From: Hyphomicrobiales bacterium | GTDB taxonomy: Bacteria; Pseudomonadota; Alphaproteobacteria; Rhizobiales; Xanthobacteraceae | Length of the DNA: 64,000 nucleotides | Assembly (NCBI GenBank): GCA_017305455.1 | Contig: JAFKKO010000122.1 | Span: forward strand, 1-64,000 | Direction of reading: 5' to 3' | Part shown: positions 17,407 to 26,499 of the stretch, piece after piece | Layout of the letters: every line of letters starts with the position of its first letter | Position numbering within the stretch: position 1 is the stretch's first letter | Program-made: the position numbers and the translations under genes | Notes under the pieces: model-generated | Database searches by the model: none | What the model saw: the letters and a program-made list of their open reading frames with translations, nothing else | Told to the model about the DNA's origin: nothing

Positions 17407-18276
17407 CTATTCGCCGCCCCCGAGCGAATGGATATAGACAGCCAGTTCCTTGACAATGGTGTCGCCGAGGCGCGCCGACCATGCCGGCATGACGCCGTGC
17501 TTGGGCGATTTGACCTGCGCGGCGATCGCCGCCGGGGTCGACCCGTAAAGCCAGATGGCGTCCGTCAGGTTGGGCGCGCCGAACTCGCGGCTGCCCTTGC
17601 CGTCCTCGCCATGGCAGGAGGCGCAGTTCTGCGCGAAGATTTCCTTGCCGGCGGCGATGTCCGGAGCGCTCGCATTGCCGGCCTTGTTCGAGAGCGAGGC
17701 CACGAAGGAAGCAACCTGCGTGATCTGTTTCGGCTTCAGAATGTCGGCGAAGGCCGGCATTTCCGAAATCCGGGTCTTGGAGTCTTCGGCAAAACGGACA
17801 CCGTGGGCGATGGTCTCCTGGATCTGCTGGGGGTTGCCGCCCCACAGCCATTCATCATCGTTGAGGTTCGGATAGCCGGGCGAGCCCTGCGCGCCGGAGC
17901 CATGGCACTGCACGCAATTGACCTTGAACGCGGCCGCGCCGGCCGCCGCCGCAAAGGTGCGCAGCTTGTCGTCGGCGATAATCTCGTTGACCGTCTTGGA
18001 CCCGATCGCCGCGATATAGTCAGCCTTGGCCGCCTTGACCGCGGCCAGTTCGGTCTTGATCTCGCCGCGGCTGGAATAGCCGAGCATTCCCGATGTCGCC
18101 GAGCTGATGAGCGGCCAGGCCGGATAGGCGATGGTGTAGACCACCGCCCACGCGATGGTGACGTAGAAGGTGATCAGCCACCAGCGCGGCATCGGGGTGT
18201 CGAGTTCCCTGATGCCGTCCCATTCATGGCCGGTGGTGGGGACGCCGGAAATCTCGTCGATCTGTTTTTCGCTCAT
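17407..18276 (-). CDS. ccoP: CcoP/FixP, diheme cytochrome c subunit of cbb3 oxidase
   Basis: Membrane-anchored diheme subunit of 289 residues. The N-terminal GHEWDGIRELDTPMPRWWLITFY is diagnostic, followed by one or two membrane helices. Heme sites are CVQCH (Cys121-His125) and CASCH (Cys218-His222), with axial Met in the SEMPAF and VMPAWS contexts. The start at 18276 lies just after the ccoQ stop; an upstream in-frame ATG would overlap ccoQ. Confidence 0.96.
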   Translation of the reverse strand: MSEKQIDEISGVPTTGHEWDGIRELDTPMPRWWLITFYVTIAWAVVYTIAYPAWPLISSATSGMLGYSSRGEIKTELAAVKAAKADYIAAIGSKTVNEIIADDKLRTFAAAAGAAAFKVNCVQCHGSGAQGSPGYPNLNDDEWLWGGNPQQIQETIAHGVRFAEDSKTRISEMPAFADILKPKQITQVASFVASLSNKAGNASAPDIAAGKEIFAQNCASCHGEDGKGSREFGAPNLTDAIWLYGSTPAAIAAQVKSPKHGVMPAWSARLGDTIVKELAVYIHSLGGGE

Positions 18277-18277
18277 G

Positions 18278-18430
18278 TCAGTCGTCCTTAAGAGGAATCT
18301 GGGCGGCTTCATCAGCGAGCGCGCGGCTGCCGGGGCGGAATGCGAAGATCACGGCGCCGACGAAGAACAGAGCCATGCACAAGAGGCCCCAGCTATCGGC
18401 CATGTGCCGCATGGCGGTGTAGGTTTCCAT
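18278..18430 (-). CDS. ccoQ: CcoQ/FixQ, small cbb3 oxidase subunit (50 aa)
   Basis: Single-helix subunit reading METYTAMRHMADSWGLL..., with a membrane span and FAFRPGSR after it; the stop is 1 nt before ccoP. CcoQ stabilises the complex. A longer in-frame start 36 nt upstream would enter ccoO and is rejected in favour of the ATG at 18430. Confidence 0.93.
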   Translation of the reverse strand: METYTAMRHMADSWGLLCMALFFVGAVIFAFRPGSRALADEAAQIPLKDD

Positions 18431-18440
18431 CCGTTCCTCC

Positions 18441-19172
18441 TCAGCGATAGCCGGCGGCTTCGTCATAGGTCGAGAAATCGACCAGCGTGCCGAGCATCTG
18501 GAGATAGGCGACCAGCGCGTCCATTTCGGTCAGCGCCTGCTTGTTGCCGTCGAAATCGCTGGCCTTGACCTTGGGATAGCGGGCTTCCAGCCCGCTGCTG
18601 TCCGCATCCGGATTGGCTTGCGCCTTCATATCCGCTTCGGCATTGGCGACCATGTCGTCGGTATAGGGAACGCCGACCCGGCGGTTGGCGACGAGATGGC
18701 CGGAGATTCCCTTTGTGTCGAGCAGCGTGGTCTTGAGGAAGGCATAGCTCGGCATCACCGATTCCGGCACCACCGAGCGCGGTTCGACCATATGCTGGAC
18801 ATGCCATTCGTTCGAGTAACGCTGACCCACGCGGGCAAGGTCAGGACCGGTCCGCTTCGACCCCCACTGGAAGGAGTGATCGTACATCGATTCCGCCGCG
18901 AGGCTGTAATGGCCATAGCGCTCGACCTCGTCGCGGAACGGCCGGATCATCTGCGAGTGGCAGGCATAGCAGCCCTCGCGGATGTAAATGTTGCGTCCAG
19001 CCAGCTCGAGCGGGGTGTAAGGGCGCATGCCATCGACCTTCTCGATCGTGTTCTGCAGATAGAACAGCGGCGCGATCTCGACGAGGCCGCCGACGGTGAC
19101 CACCGCGAGCGATACGATCAGCAGCAGCGTCGCGTTCTTTTCGAGTTTGGAGTGGTTCTTCAAGACAGACAT
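18441..19172 (-). CDS. ccoO: CcoO/FixO, monoheme cytochrome c subunit of cbb3 oxidase
   Basis: Subunit of 243 residues with an N-terminal membrane anchor (residues ~14-40), IEIAPLF-like [12 protein letters not shown], heme c site CYACH (Cys68-His72) followed by SQMIRPF, and distal Met in PSYAFL context. It passes electrons from CcoP to CcoN. The start at 19172 ([13 protein letters not shown]) is the family start; an upstream in-frame ATG would extend into ccoN. Confidence 0.96.
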   Translation of the reverse strand: MSVLKNHSKLEKNATLLLIVSLAVVTVGGLVEIAPLFYLQNTIEKVDGMRPYTPLELAGRNIYIREGCYACHSQMIRPFRDEVERYGHYSLAAESMYDHSFQWGSKRTGPDLARVGQRYSNEWHVQHMVEPRSVVPESVMPSYAFLKTTLLDTKGISGHLVANRRVGVPYTDDMVANAEADMKAQANPDADSSGLEARYPKVKASDFDGNKQALTEMDALVAYLQMLGTLVDFSTYDEAAGYR

Positions 19173-19182
19173 CGATCGCTCC

Positions 19183-20805
19183 TCACTCGGCAGGCTGCAT
19201 GGCCGCGCTGCGCGCCGGCAGCGCCCTGCCCATCGGCGTTTCATCGCGCACCCTGCCCCGGATGGTCTGGTAGACGTTCCACGCCATCAGGAAGCCGCCG
19301 GCGAGATAGAACCCTCCGCCCAGCGCACGCATCAGATAATAGGGATGCATGGCGGCAACGGTTTCGGCGAAGGAATAGACCAGGAAGCCCTGCTCATCGT
19401 ATTCGCGCCACATCAGGCCCTGCATGATGCCGGACACCCACATCGACGAGGCGTAGAGCACGATGCCGAGGGTCGCGAGCCAGAAGTGCCAGTTGACCAT
19501 GCGGATGGAATAGAGCCGCTCCCGCCCCCACAGCTTGGGCGCCAGGAAGTAGACGGCGGCAAACGAGATCATGCCGTTCCAGCCGAGCGCGCCGGCGTGG
19601 ACGTGGGCGATGGTCCAGTCAGTGTAGTGCGAAAGCGAGTTGACCGCCTTGATCGACAGCATCGGGCCCTCGAACGTCGCCATGCCGTAGAAGGCGATGG
19701 CGGCCACCATCAGGCGCACGATCGGATCGGTGCGGATCTTGTCCCAGGCGCCCGACAGCGTCATCAGGCCGTTGATCATGCCGCCCCATGACGGCATCCA
19801 CAGCATGATGGAAAACACCATGCCCAGCGTCTGCGCCCAATCGGGCACCGCCGTGTAATGCAGATGATGCGGGCCGGCGCAGATATAAAGGAAGATGATC
19901 GACCAGAAGTGCACGATCGACAGGCGATAGGAATAGATCGGCCGGTCCACCTGCTTGGGCACGAAGTAATACATCATCGCCAGGAACGGCACGGTCAGGA
20001 AGAACGCCACCGCGTTATGGCCGTACCACCACTGCGTCACCGCATCCTGCACGCCCGAAAAGGCGGAGTAGCTCTTCGAGCCGACGATCGACACCGGAAT
20101 CGCCATGTTGTTGATCACATGCAGCATCGCGATGGTGATGATGAAGGACATGTAGAACCAGTTGGCGACGTAGATATGCGGCTCCTTCCGCCGCAGAACG
20201 GTGCCCATGAACACGACGAGATAGGCGACCCAGACGATCGTGAGCCAGAGGTCGACATACCATTCGGGTTCGGCGTACTCGCGCGACTGGGTGATGCCGA
20301 GCAGATAACCGGTCGCCGCCATGACGATGAAGAACTGGTAGCCCCAGAACACGAACCAGCCGAGGTCGCCGCCGAACAGGCGCGCGCGGCAGGTGCGCTG
20401 CACGACATAGAAGGAGCTCGCGATCAGCGCGTTGCCGCCGAAGGCGAAGATCACCGCCGAGGTATGCAGCGGGCGCACGCGGCCGAAATTCAGCCACGGC
20501 TCGAAATTGAGATCCGGAAAGGCAAGCTGCGCTGCGATGAACACGCCGACGAGAAAGCCGACGACGCCCCAGAACACCGTGGCGATGACGCCGTAACGCA
20601 CCGGCCCGTCCATGTAGGCCGACTCGTCGACCGGCGCTTCGGGCTCGAAGTTCGTCGTCCGCATCAGGCCGACCGTGAAGGCCGCGAGCGTGAAGAACGC
20701 GATCCACATATGCTGCCGGAACAAGTCATCGACTGCAAAGGCGGCGCCCAGCAGGGCGAGAAAAGCCAACCCTCCAGCGAGGAAGATCCCCGAGCCGTAC
20801 TTCAT
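19183..20805 (-). CDS. ccoN: CcoN/FixN, catalytic subunit of cbb3 cytochrome c oxidase
   Basis: Heme-copper oxidase core subunit of 540 residues with twelve or more helices. It shows the cbb3-type signature [25 protein letters not shown] (Cu_B His plus cross-linked Tyr), [16 protein letters not shown] (Cu_B His pair) and [17 protein letters not shown] (heme ligands). It reduces O2 at very low tension. It is first in ccoNOQP and preceded by a perfect FixK/FNR box. Confidence 0.97.
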   Translation of the reverse strand: MKYGSGIFLAGGLAFLALLGAAFAVDDLFRQHMWIAFFTLAAFTVGLMRTTNFEPEAPVDESAYMDGPVRYGVIATVFWGVVGFLVGVFIAAQLAFPDLNFEPWLNFGRVRPLHTSAVIFAFGGNALIASSFYVVQRTCRARLFGGDLGWFVFWGYQFFIVMAATGYLLGITQSREYAEPEWYVDLWLTIVWVAYLVVFMGTVLRRKEPHIYVANWFYMSFIITIAMLHVINNMAIPVSIVGSKSYSAFSGVQDAVTQWWYGHNAVAFFLTVPFLAMMYYFVPKQVDRPIYSYRLSIVHFWSIIFLYICAGPHHLHYTAVPDWAQTLGMVFSIMLWMPSWGGMINGLMTLSGAWDKIRTDPIVRLMVAAIAFYGMATFEGPMLSIKAVNSLSHYTDWTIAHVHAGALGWNGMISFAAVYFLAPKLWGRERLYSIRMVNWHFWLATLGIVLYASSMWVSGIMQGLMWREYDEQGFLVYSFAETVAAMHPYYLMRALGGGFYLAGGFLMAWNVYQTIRGRVRDETPMGRALPARSAAMQPAE

Positions 20806-20894
20806 GAAATCCCCCGACGTGATTCGCGACGACCGGCGCCCCGAGCGCCAGCCTTGAAACGACCCACCTTTTTCGTGTTTTGCGCGCAGGTGCC

Positions 20895-20908
20895 TTGATG
20901 CAAATCAA
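20895..20908 (-). promoter_or_regulatory. FixK/FNR box of the cbb3 operon
   Basis: Perfect TTGAT-GCAA-ATCAA, extended by CC/GG on either side. The centre at 20901.5 is 96 bp from the ccoN start and puts transcription at about 20860, the class II geometry for FixK/FNR activation under low oxygen. Confidence 0.9.
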
Positions 20909-21404
20909 GGATCGAAAATCACGCCTGTATGACGTCCCCAACAGGGCCGGATCCCACGGAAGATGAACAGGAAAATCGCGCGGAGTACGAGCCAGGCCCG
21001 GCGCCGCCTGCCCGACAGGCTCGCTCACTACGTCAGACCGCTTCATTCAGGCCGCCGCTCAAAGCCGGCGACGTCACAGCGTTTAGAGTTCCGATTCGCG
21101 AGGATCGGGCCGGAGAGCTGGAACAACTCCCGCGCAACCGCCGGGCGTGCGTTCCGCTGCCGCCCTGGGACAGCAGGCGCGGCGCGGGCTCCCGGCGGTG
21201 ATCATGCCAGGATCAGCGCGGACGTGATCAGCGGCAATCCCGGAAGCGCGATGTGCGTGACGCCACTGAGATCCGCTGATCCCGCTCCGCCCCGACGACG
21301 GGTCGTTTTGCCCGCCCACCCATAGCGGACATCACGACTGCGTCCGCTATCCGCAGGCATTTGATCAAAGCACCCTGCATCCCGATCGAGGTGGTGCGCG
21401 GCAG
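20909..21404. other. Gene-free interval with possible degenerate repeat
   Basis: About 500 bp between the ccoN promoter and the pseudogene fragment. Only weak, incoherent open frames are seen. Around 21300-21365 a stretch with CCCATAGCGGACAT and GCGTCCGCTATC looks like a short dispersed element with imperfect inverted arms seen in related genomes. No promoter, RNA gene or intact protein gene is recognised. Confidence 0.35.
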
Positions 21405-21469
21405 TTGCGGGACGAAGCGCATCCGGCTGTACAAGTGCCGGATGCGACCTTGCTCCGATGCAAGGCCAC

Positions 21470-21605
21470 TCGCGATCATCCCGGCACCCGCCACGCCGAC
21501 CCACCTTACGTCATGGCGCATATCGAGCTCGAGGAAGGCCCGATCATCATGTCGAACATCGTCGACACGCCACGGGACAAAATCAGGATCGGCGCGCCGC
21601 AATAA
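21470..21605 (+). pseudogene. C-terminal fragment of a DUF35-type OB-fold protein
   Basis: The translation ends DPPYVMAHIELEEGP... followed by IIMSNIVDTPRDKIRIGAPQ. This matches the C-terminal OB-fold core of DUF35 (zinc-ribbon/OB) proteins, which normally read PYVVALVELDEGPR..TNIV....LRIGMPV and continue for 10-20 residues. The frame has no plausible start or zinc-ribbon half, and ends prematurely at TAA. It is probably a decayed remnant of an acyl-CoA-metabolism locus (family identity is inference from the motif). Confidence 0.5.
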
Positions 21606-21611
21606 TGACGA

Positions 21612-22091
21612 TCAGCCACGGCGAGCCTTCTCGATCGCGGCGACGTCGATTTTCGTCATGTCCATCATCGCGGTAAACGCGCGCTTGGCTTCCTCGCCGC
21701 CAGTCGCCAGTGCATCGGTCAGCACACGAGGCGTGATCTGCCAGGAAACACCCCATCTGTCCTTGCACCAGCCACACGCGCTTTCCTGCCCGCCATTGCC
21801 GACAATGGCATTCCAGTAGCGATCGGTCTCTTCCTGATTGTCCGTGGCGATCTGAAACGAGAAGGCTTCGTTGTGTTTAAAGATCGGCCCGCCATTGAGA
21901 CCGATACAGGGAACGCCGGCGACCGTGAACTCAACCGTCAACACATCGCCTGCCTTGCCGGAGGGATAGTCAGCGGGAGCATGGTGGATAGCGCGCACCG
22001 AACTGTCAGGGAAAACCTCGGCGTAGAAGCGGGCTGCGGCTTCAGCGTCCTTGTCGTACCACAGGCAGATCATGTTCTTGGCAGTCGCCAT
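21612..22091 (-). CDS. VOC-superfamily protein, PhnB-like
   Basis: A 159-residue vicinal-oxygen-chelate fold protein of the PhnB/3-demethylubiquinone-methyltransferase-like group. The N-terminal CLWYDKDAEAAARFYAEVFPDS and central DVLTVEFTVAGVPCIGLNGGPIFKHNEAFSFQI are typical, with DRWGVSWQITPRVL near the C-terminus. Catalytic activity is unknown for most members. The ATG at 22091 gives the family N-terminus; an upstream in-frame ATG would add 16 atypical residues. Confidence 0.85.
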   Translation of the reverse strand: MATAKNMICLWYDKDAEAAARFYAEVFPDSSVRAIHHAPADYPSGKAGDVLTVEFTVAGVPCIGLNGGPIFKHNEAFSFQIATDNQEETDRYWNAIVGNGGQESACGWCKDRWGVSWQITPRVLTDALATGGEEAKRAFTAMMDMTKIDVAAIEKARRG

Positions 22092-22410
22092 GGCTTGTCC
22101 ATCCATTGTTGAAAACGGCTCCGGTCCGGTTTTCGGCACATTCGGGATCGCTCGCGCTCGCCTTCAAGAGCGAATCCGAACCAAGAATGCCTTCATATCG
22201 CCCGACGTTCCACCGAAACGAGCGCAATTCGATCAACAGATTGCCGGCGATTCCGGCATCCGCGAACGGCGAGTTCATTCCCGCCATCAAGGGATGGCGC
22301 GTTGCAAAGACGAGGATGCGAAAAAGCATGCCGCCGCATTGCGACCGTTTGCCGATTACCTGCAGAAACCGATCGGGCCGGCGAAAGGGCGGAAACCGCC
22401 AATAGCCAAA
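22092..22410. other. Intergenic interval, nothing recognised
   Basis: About 320 bp between the end of the second Liv operon and the VOC gene, both leftward. Only short overlapping frames without family signatures are present. A promoter for the VOC gene is expected near the left end, but no convincing box is seen. Confidence 0.4.
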
Positions 22411-23214
22411 CTAATGGGCATTCATCTCGGCGAGCCATGACTCAAGATGGCTCATAAATTTCGGAGCATCTTCCATCAGAAAGAAATGGCTGCAGTTCTC
22501 GAACATGGCGGTGCGGGAATTCGGCAGACGTTCCGACATCCATGCCGTGCAGGTCGGCGAACAGATTGGATCCTGTGCCCCCGCCATGATGAATGTCGGC
22601 ACCTTGATCTCGGACAGACGATCCAGCGTATCATGCTCATGACACGCCCAGTTCTGCCGGACATAACAGGCCGGCAACCGCGCCTCGCCGCCAATCAGCT
22701 GTTCGATCCGCGCGATCTGCTCACGCTCCCGATTGAAATAGGCGGCGCCGACAAAATTCTGAACCGAATGCCGCGCGTGATCGGCCCAGTTGCCGCGCCA
22801 TTCCAGCACTTCGCGCATGTTGTGCAGAACGCGAGCGCCGAGCGGATCGAGCTTAGCGAACGAGGCGCACAGCACCAAAGAGCGGACAAGATCGGGACGC
22901 TCCAGCGCGATATGTTGCGCAATCGCGCCGCCCATGGAGCGGCCAACGATATGGGCATGGCTGATACCAAGAGCCTCCATCAGCCCGATGGTGTCGTAAG
23001 CCATATCGCGGGTGCTGATCGGCTCGTCGACCTGCGTGCTTTTCCCCGCGCCCCGATTATCAAAGGAGATGACGCGATAGCGAGACTTGAGGGCCTGCAT
23101 CTGAGGCGCCCAGGCGCTGAGGTCGCCCGCCAGCCCGTGGATGAAGACCACCGGCGTGCCCTGCCCCTCATCGAGATAATTCAGTTCGTATCGCCCTACC
23201 CGAGCCCGCGGCAT
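22411..23214 (-). CDS. Alpha/beta hydrolase with intact triad
   Basis: Hydrolase of 267 residues with HGLAGDLSAW (oxyanion region), nucleophile Ser93 in GRSMGG, acid Asp in AGAQDPIC and His in NCSHFFLMED. It resembles 3-oxoadipate enol-lactonase-type and other carboxylester hydrolases; the substrate is not determined. It is last in the second Liv operon, 17 bp after the paralogous hydrolase that lacks a nucleophile. The ATG at 23214 gives the family start; the open frame upstream overlaps the preceding gene. Confidence 0.88.
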   Translation of the reverse strand: MPRARVGRYELNYLDEGQGTPVVFIHGLAGDLSAWAPQMQALKSRYRVISFDNRGAGKSTQVDEPISTRDMAYDTIGLMEALGISHAHIVGRSMGGAIAQHIALERPDLVRSLVLCASFAKLDPLGARVLHNMREVLEWRGNWADHARHSVQNFVGAAYFNREREQIARIEQLIGGEARLPACYVRQNWACHEHDTLDRLSEIKVPTFIMAGAQDPICSPTCTAWMSERLPNSRTAMFENCSHFFLMEDAPKFMSHLESWLAEMNAH

Positions 23215-23231
23215 CGTCAACACTCCAAAAT

Positions 23232-24041
23232 TTACGCGCCGGCCCTGAGATGCGCGGCGCGTCCCAAGCCGAGGAAACCGGAAATTGTTTCGATGAAAGT
23301 CTGCGGTGCTTGCACCATCGGCGCGTGGCCGCATCCGGCGATTTCCACCAGTTCCGCATCGGGAAGAGCCTTGGCGAGCGCGCGCGACATCTGCGGCGGC
23401 GTCGCGGAATCGAGTTCTCCGACCACCACCAGCGTGCGGTTGCGGATGCCGCCGATCTGCGCGGACAGATCCAGCGCCGCGAGAGCATGACAGGCTTCAG
23501 CAAAGAACTCCGGGTTGGTCTTGACCAGCGCGGCGCGCCGCTCGGCGACAACATCGGGATGCGCCGCGATGAAATCGTCGGGGAACAGCCGCTTCATCGC
23601 GACATCGACGATGGCTTCCATGCCGCTTTGACGAACGCGGTCGGCCATCGCATAAAACGACTGCTTGCCCTCCGGAGTGAAGCCGATGCCGGTGTCGGCC
23701 AGAACAAGCCGATCGAATTTGGCGCCATGGCGAATGGCGAGCGCACTTGCGACAAACCCGCCAAAGCCGTTGCCGAGCACATCCGCGTCCTTGCCCAGAT
23801 CGAGCGCATCGAACAATCCGGAAATCCGGTCGGCGATCCCCTCGATCGTCGCGCCGGCCGAGGATGATCCGCCAAACCCAGGTAGATCAGGTACGATTAC
23901 ACGCCGCTCGGTGGCGAGCAGCGGTACGATCCTGTCGAACACCGCGCGGTCTGCAAGCAGCGAGTGCAGCAGCACGATGGGTTTGCCCGCCCCTGTCTCC
24001 GCAATATCGAGAATTCCGTCATGCAAGCGAACCGACGCCAT
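23232..24041 (-). CDS. Alpha/beta hydrolase-fold protein with nucleophile Ser replaced by Gly
   Basis: A 269-residue alpha/beta hydrolase fold with HSLLADRAVF, acid Asp211 in VGELDSATPP and His239 in GCGHAP. The nucleophile elbow reads LGNGFGGF: Gly92 stands where Ser (GNSFGG) is expected, encoded GGC, one base from AGC. Without a nucleophile it should not work as a serine hydrolase. It could be a pseudoenzyme, a binding partner of the next hydrolase, or could use another mechanism. It follows livF by 10 bp in the operon. Confidence 0.87.
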   Translation of the reverse strand: MASVRLHDGILDIAETGAGKPIVLLHSLLADRAVFDRIVPLLATERRVIVPDLPGFGGSSSAGATIEGIADRISGLFDALDLGKDADVLGNGFGGFVASALAIRHGAKFDRLVLADTGIGFTPEGKQSFYAMADRVRQSGMEAIVDVAMKRLFPDDFIAAHPDVVAERRAALVKTNPEFFAEACHALAALDLSAQIGGIRNRTLVVVGELDSATPPQMSRALAKALPDAELVEIAGCGHAPMVQAPQTFIETISGFLGLGRAAHLRAGA

Positions 24042-24051
24042 TCTTCACCTC

Positions 24052-24771
24052 TCAATAAACACCCAATAGCTGCTCCACCAGACGGTCGTTGGCGCGGAAC
24101 GAGTTCACGTCGCCGGCATGCGCGACATAACCCGTGTTGAGCACCACCACTTCGTCGGCGATATCCAGCGCCAGCTTGATGTTCTGCTCGACCAGAACGA
24201 TCGACAGCCCGCTGTCGCGCAGCTTCTTGAGAATCTCCGCCACCTCCGCCACGATCTGCGGCGCCAGTCCTTCGGACGGCTCGTCGAACAGCACGAGACG
24301 CGGATTGGTCATGAGCGCGCGGCAAATCGCCAGCATCTGCTGCTCGCCGCCGGAGAGCGATCCGGCAAGCTGCCGCTGGCGTTCGGACAATCGCGGAAAG
24401 GTGCTGTAGACCTGTTCAAGCCCCCATCGCGCGCCATCGCCGGCATAGCCTTGCCGCGCGGCGACGGTGAGATTCTCGTAGACCGTCAGTGACGGAAAGA
24501 TGCGCCGACCCTGCGGGACCAGACCGACACCGCGCAACGAGATCGTCTCAGGCGACAGGCCCGCGATCGGCTGACCGAACAGATCGATGCGCGACGCCTT
24601 GGCCTTGACCAGCCCCATGATCGCGCTGATGCACGTCGTCTTTCCCGCGCCGTTGCGCCCGAGCAGCCCCAGCACCTGCCCCTTTTTCACGCTGAACGAC
24701 AGATCGTGCAGGACATGGCTCTCGCCGTAGAACGCATTCAGGCCGCTGATGGTGAGCGCGTCAGTGTCCAA
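24052..24771 (-). CDS. livF: Liv-type ABC ATPase, LivF class (TTG start)
   Basis: ATPase of 239 residues with ISGLNAFYGESHVLHDLSF, Walker A GRNGAGKTT, LVPQGRRIFPSLTVYENL, signature LSGGEQQ and Walker B PRLVLFDEPSEGLAPQ. The TTG at 24771 is chosen because GGAGG lies six bases upstream and it overlaps the livG end by 11 nt; an upstream in-frame start would run far into livG. Confidence 0.92.
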   Translation of the reverse strand: MDTDALTISGLNAFYGESHVLHDLSFSVKKGQVLGLLGRNGAGKTTCISAIMGLVKAKASRIDLFGQPIAGLSPETISLRGVGLVPQGRRIFPSLTVYENLTVAARQGYAGDGARWGLEQVYSTFPRLSERQRQLAGSLSGGEQQMLAICRALMTNPRLVLFDEPSEGLAPQIVAEVAEILKKLRDSGLSIVLVEQNIKLALDIADEVVVLNTGYVAHAGDVNSFRANDRLVEQLLGVY

Positions 24772-25504
24772 GATACACCTCCCGCGTCTTGGGATCGGCG
24801 ACAACGTCGGCCCGGTTTCCTTCGACAACCACCTGGCCGTGCTGCATCACGGTGATCACGTCGGCGAAGGCAAGCGCGACATCCATGTCATGCTCGATCA
24901 TGACGATGGTCACATCGCGCGGAATCGATTGCAGGAGGCGTTGGACATCCTGCCGCTCGTCGGCGGACAGGCCGGCCAATGGCTCGTCGAGCAACAGAAG
25001 CTTCGGCTTCTGCGCCAGCGCCATCGCGATCTCGAGCCGGCGGCGTTCGCCATAACTGGTTTCCATCACGGTCCGCTCGGCCAGGTGATCGAGACCGACC
25101 AGCGCGAGCGTCGCGCGCGCTTCATCCCACAGCGCGGTCTGCCGACGCAGGTCGGACCACGGATCGAAACGCAGCTTGCGCAAGCCGACGAGGGAGATAA
25201 CGACATTGTGCAGCAGCGTGTTCTTGGGAAACAGCGTGATGATCTGATAGGTCCGCGCCATGCCGAGATGGGTGCGCTGGTTGGCGGACTTCCGGGTCAC
25301 GTTCTGGCCGAAGATCCGGATTTCACCTTGTGAAGGCGGATAGTCGCCGGCAATGAGATTGAAGAACGTGGTCTTGCCGGCGCCGTTGGGACCAAGCAGC
25401 AGACGCCGTTCACCGGCCGGGATACGCATCGAAACATCGCGCACCGCCGGCAACCCGCCGAAGAAGCGATACAGTCCCGCAACCTCCAGAACGGGTGTCG
25501 TCAT
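24761..25504 (-). CDS. livG: Liv-type ABC ATPase, LivG class
   Basis: ATPase of 247 residues with the LivG N-terminus VLEVAGLYRFFGGLPAVRDVSM, Walker A GPNGAGKTT, the LivG-specific GMARTYQIITLFPKNTLLHNV segment, signature SYGERRRLEIAMALA, Walker B LLLLDEPLAGLS and C-terminal GQVVVEGNRADVVADPKTREVYLG. It overlaps livM by 4 nt (ATGA). Confidence 0.93.
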   Translation of the reverse strand: MTTPVLEVAGLYRFFGGLPAVRDVSMRIPAGERRLLLGPNGAGKTTFFNLIAGDYPPSQGEIRIFGQNVTRKSANQRTHLGMARTYQIITLFPKNTLLHNVVISLVGLRKLRFDPWSDLRRQTALWDEARATLALVGLDHLAERTVMETSYGERRRLEIAMALAQKPKLLLLDEPLAGLSADERQDVQRLLQSIPRDVTIVMIEHDMDVALAFADVITVMQHGQVVVEGNRADVVADPKTREVYLGH

Positions 25505-26499
25505 AGCACACGGTCCTTGGTGATGGGGCGCGCGGCAGCCGTCTTGTCCGTGCCGGAACGCCGTTTCAGCGAGCGCATCCAGCCTCGCACTCCCGGCACC
25601 AGGCCTTCGGGCATGAACAGAACGATGGCGACGAAGATCACTCCGAGCAGGATCAGCCAGCGCGTGATGTAGGCGCTGACCACATTCTTGAGAATCACCA
25701 CGAGCGCCGCGCCGACCACCGGCCCGAACAACGTGCCGGTGCCACCCGCGATCACCATCAGCAATGTCTCCGCCGATGTGGTCAGATGCAGCGCCTGCGG
25801 GCTGACGAACTGGTGATAGTAGGCATAGAGCAGTCCCGCGACCGCGCCCCAGAAGCCTGCGAAGACGAAACTTAGCCACTGGATCAGCCACACATTATAG
25901 CCAAGGGCGCGCATGCGGCGCGGCTGATCGCGGGTGCCCTGCAGGCTTTGGCCGAGCGCCGACTGAATGAAGCGCGCAATGCACCAGAGCGCGAGGCCCA
26001 GGAAAAACAACACGAAGTAATAGAAGATCGTCGGGTGCGTCAGGTCGAGGCCGAACGGCTGCGGCCGCTTCATGCCGCCAAGGCCGTTATCGCCGCCGGT
26101 GAGGCTGGCCCAGCGATAGGCAACGCCCCACAGGATCTGGCCGAGCGCCAGCGTGATCATCAGGAAACCGAGCCCCGACGCGCGCAGCGACAGATAGCCG
26201 AACAGCATCGCCAGCACGGTGGTGGCGCCGATGGCGATCAACGCACCGGACAGAGGATCAAATCCCGCATGGGCCGTCAGATAGATCACAAGATAGGCCG
26301 ATACGCCGAGATAGGCCGCATGCCCCAGCGAGATCATGCCGCCGAAGCCGATCAGAAGATTGAGGCTGAGCGCGAGAATCGCCGCGATCACGATCTGGCT
26401 GGCGATGTTGATATAGTATTCGGAGCTCACCAGCCACGGCAGCGCCAGCAGCGCTGCAAGTCCGATCAACCACGTCAACCAAAAAGCCGGTGTTCGCAT
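25501..26499 (-). CDS. livM: Liv-type ABC permease, LivM class
   Basis: Permease of 332 residues with SLNLLIGFGGMISLGHAAYLGVSAYLV near the N-terminus, the LRASGLGFLMITLALGQILWG loop and VIAGGTGTLFGPVVGAALVVILKN toward the C-terminus, ending in a basic tail. The start overlaps the livH stop (TGATG). Confidence 0.93.
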   Translation of the reverse strand: MRTPAFWLTWLIGLAALLALPWLVSSEYYINIASQIVIAAILALSLNLLIGFGGMISLGHAAYLGVSAYLVIYLTAHAGFDPLSGALIAIGATTVLAMLFGYLSLRASGLGFLMITLALGQILWGVAYRWASLTGGDNGLGGMKRPQPFGLDLTHPTIFYYFVLFFLGLALWCIARFIQSALGQSLQGTRDQPRRMRALGYNVWLIQWLSFVFAGFWGAVAGLLYAYYHQFVSPQALHLTTSAETLLMVIAGGTGTLFGPVVGAALVVILKNVVSAYITRWLILLGVIFVAIVLFMPEGLVPGVRGWMRSLKRRSGTDKTAAARPITKDRVL

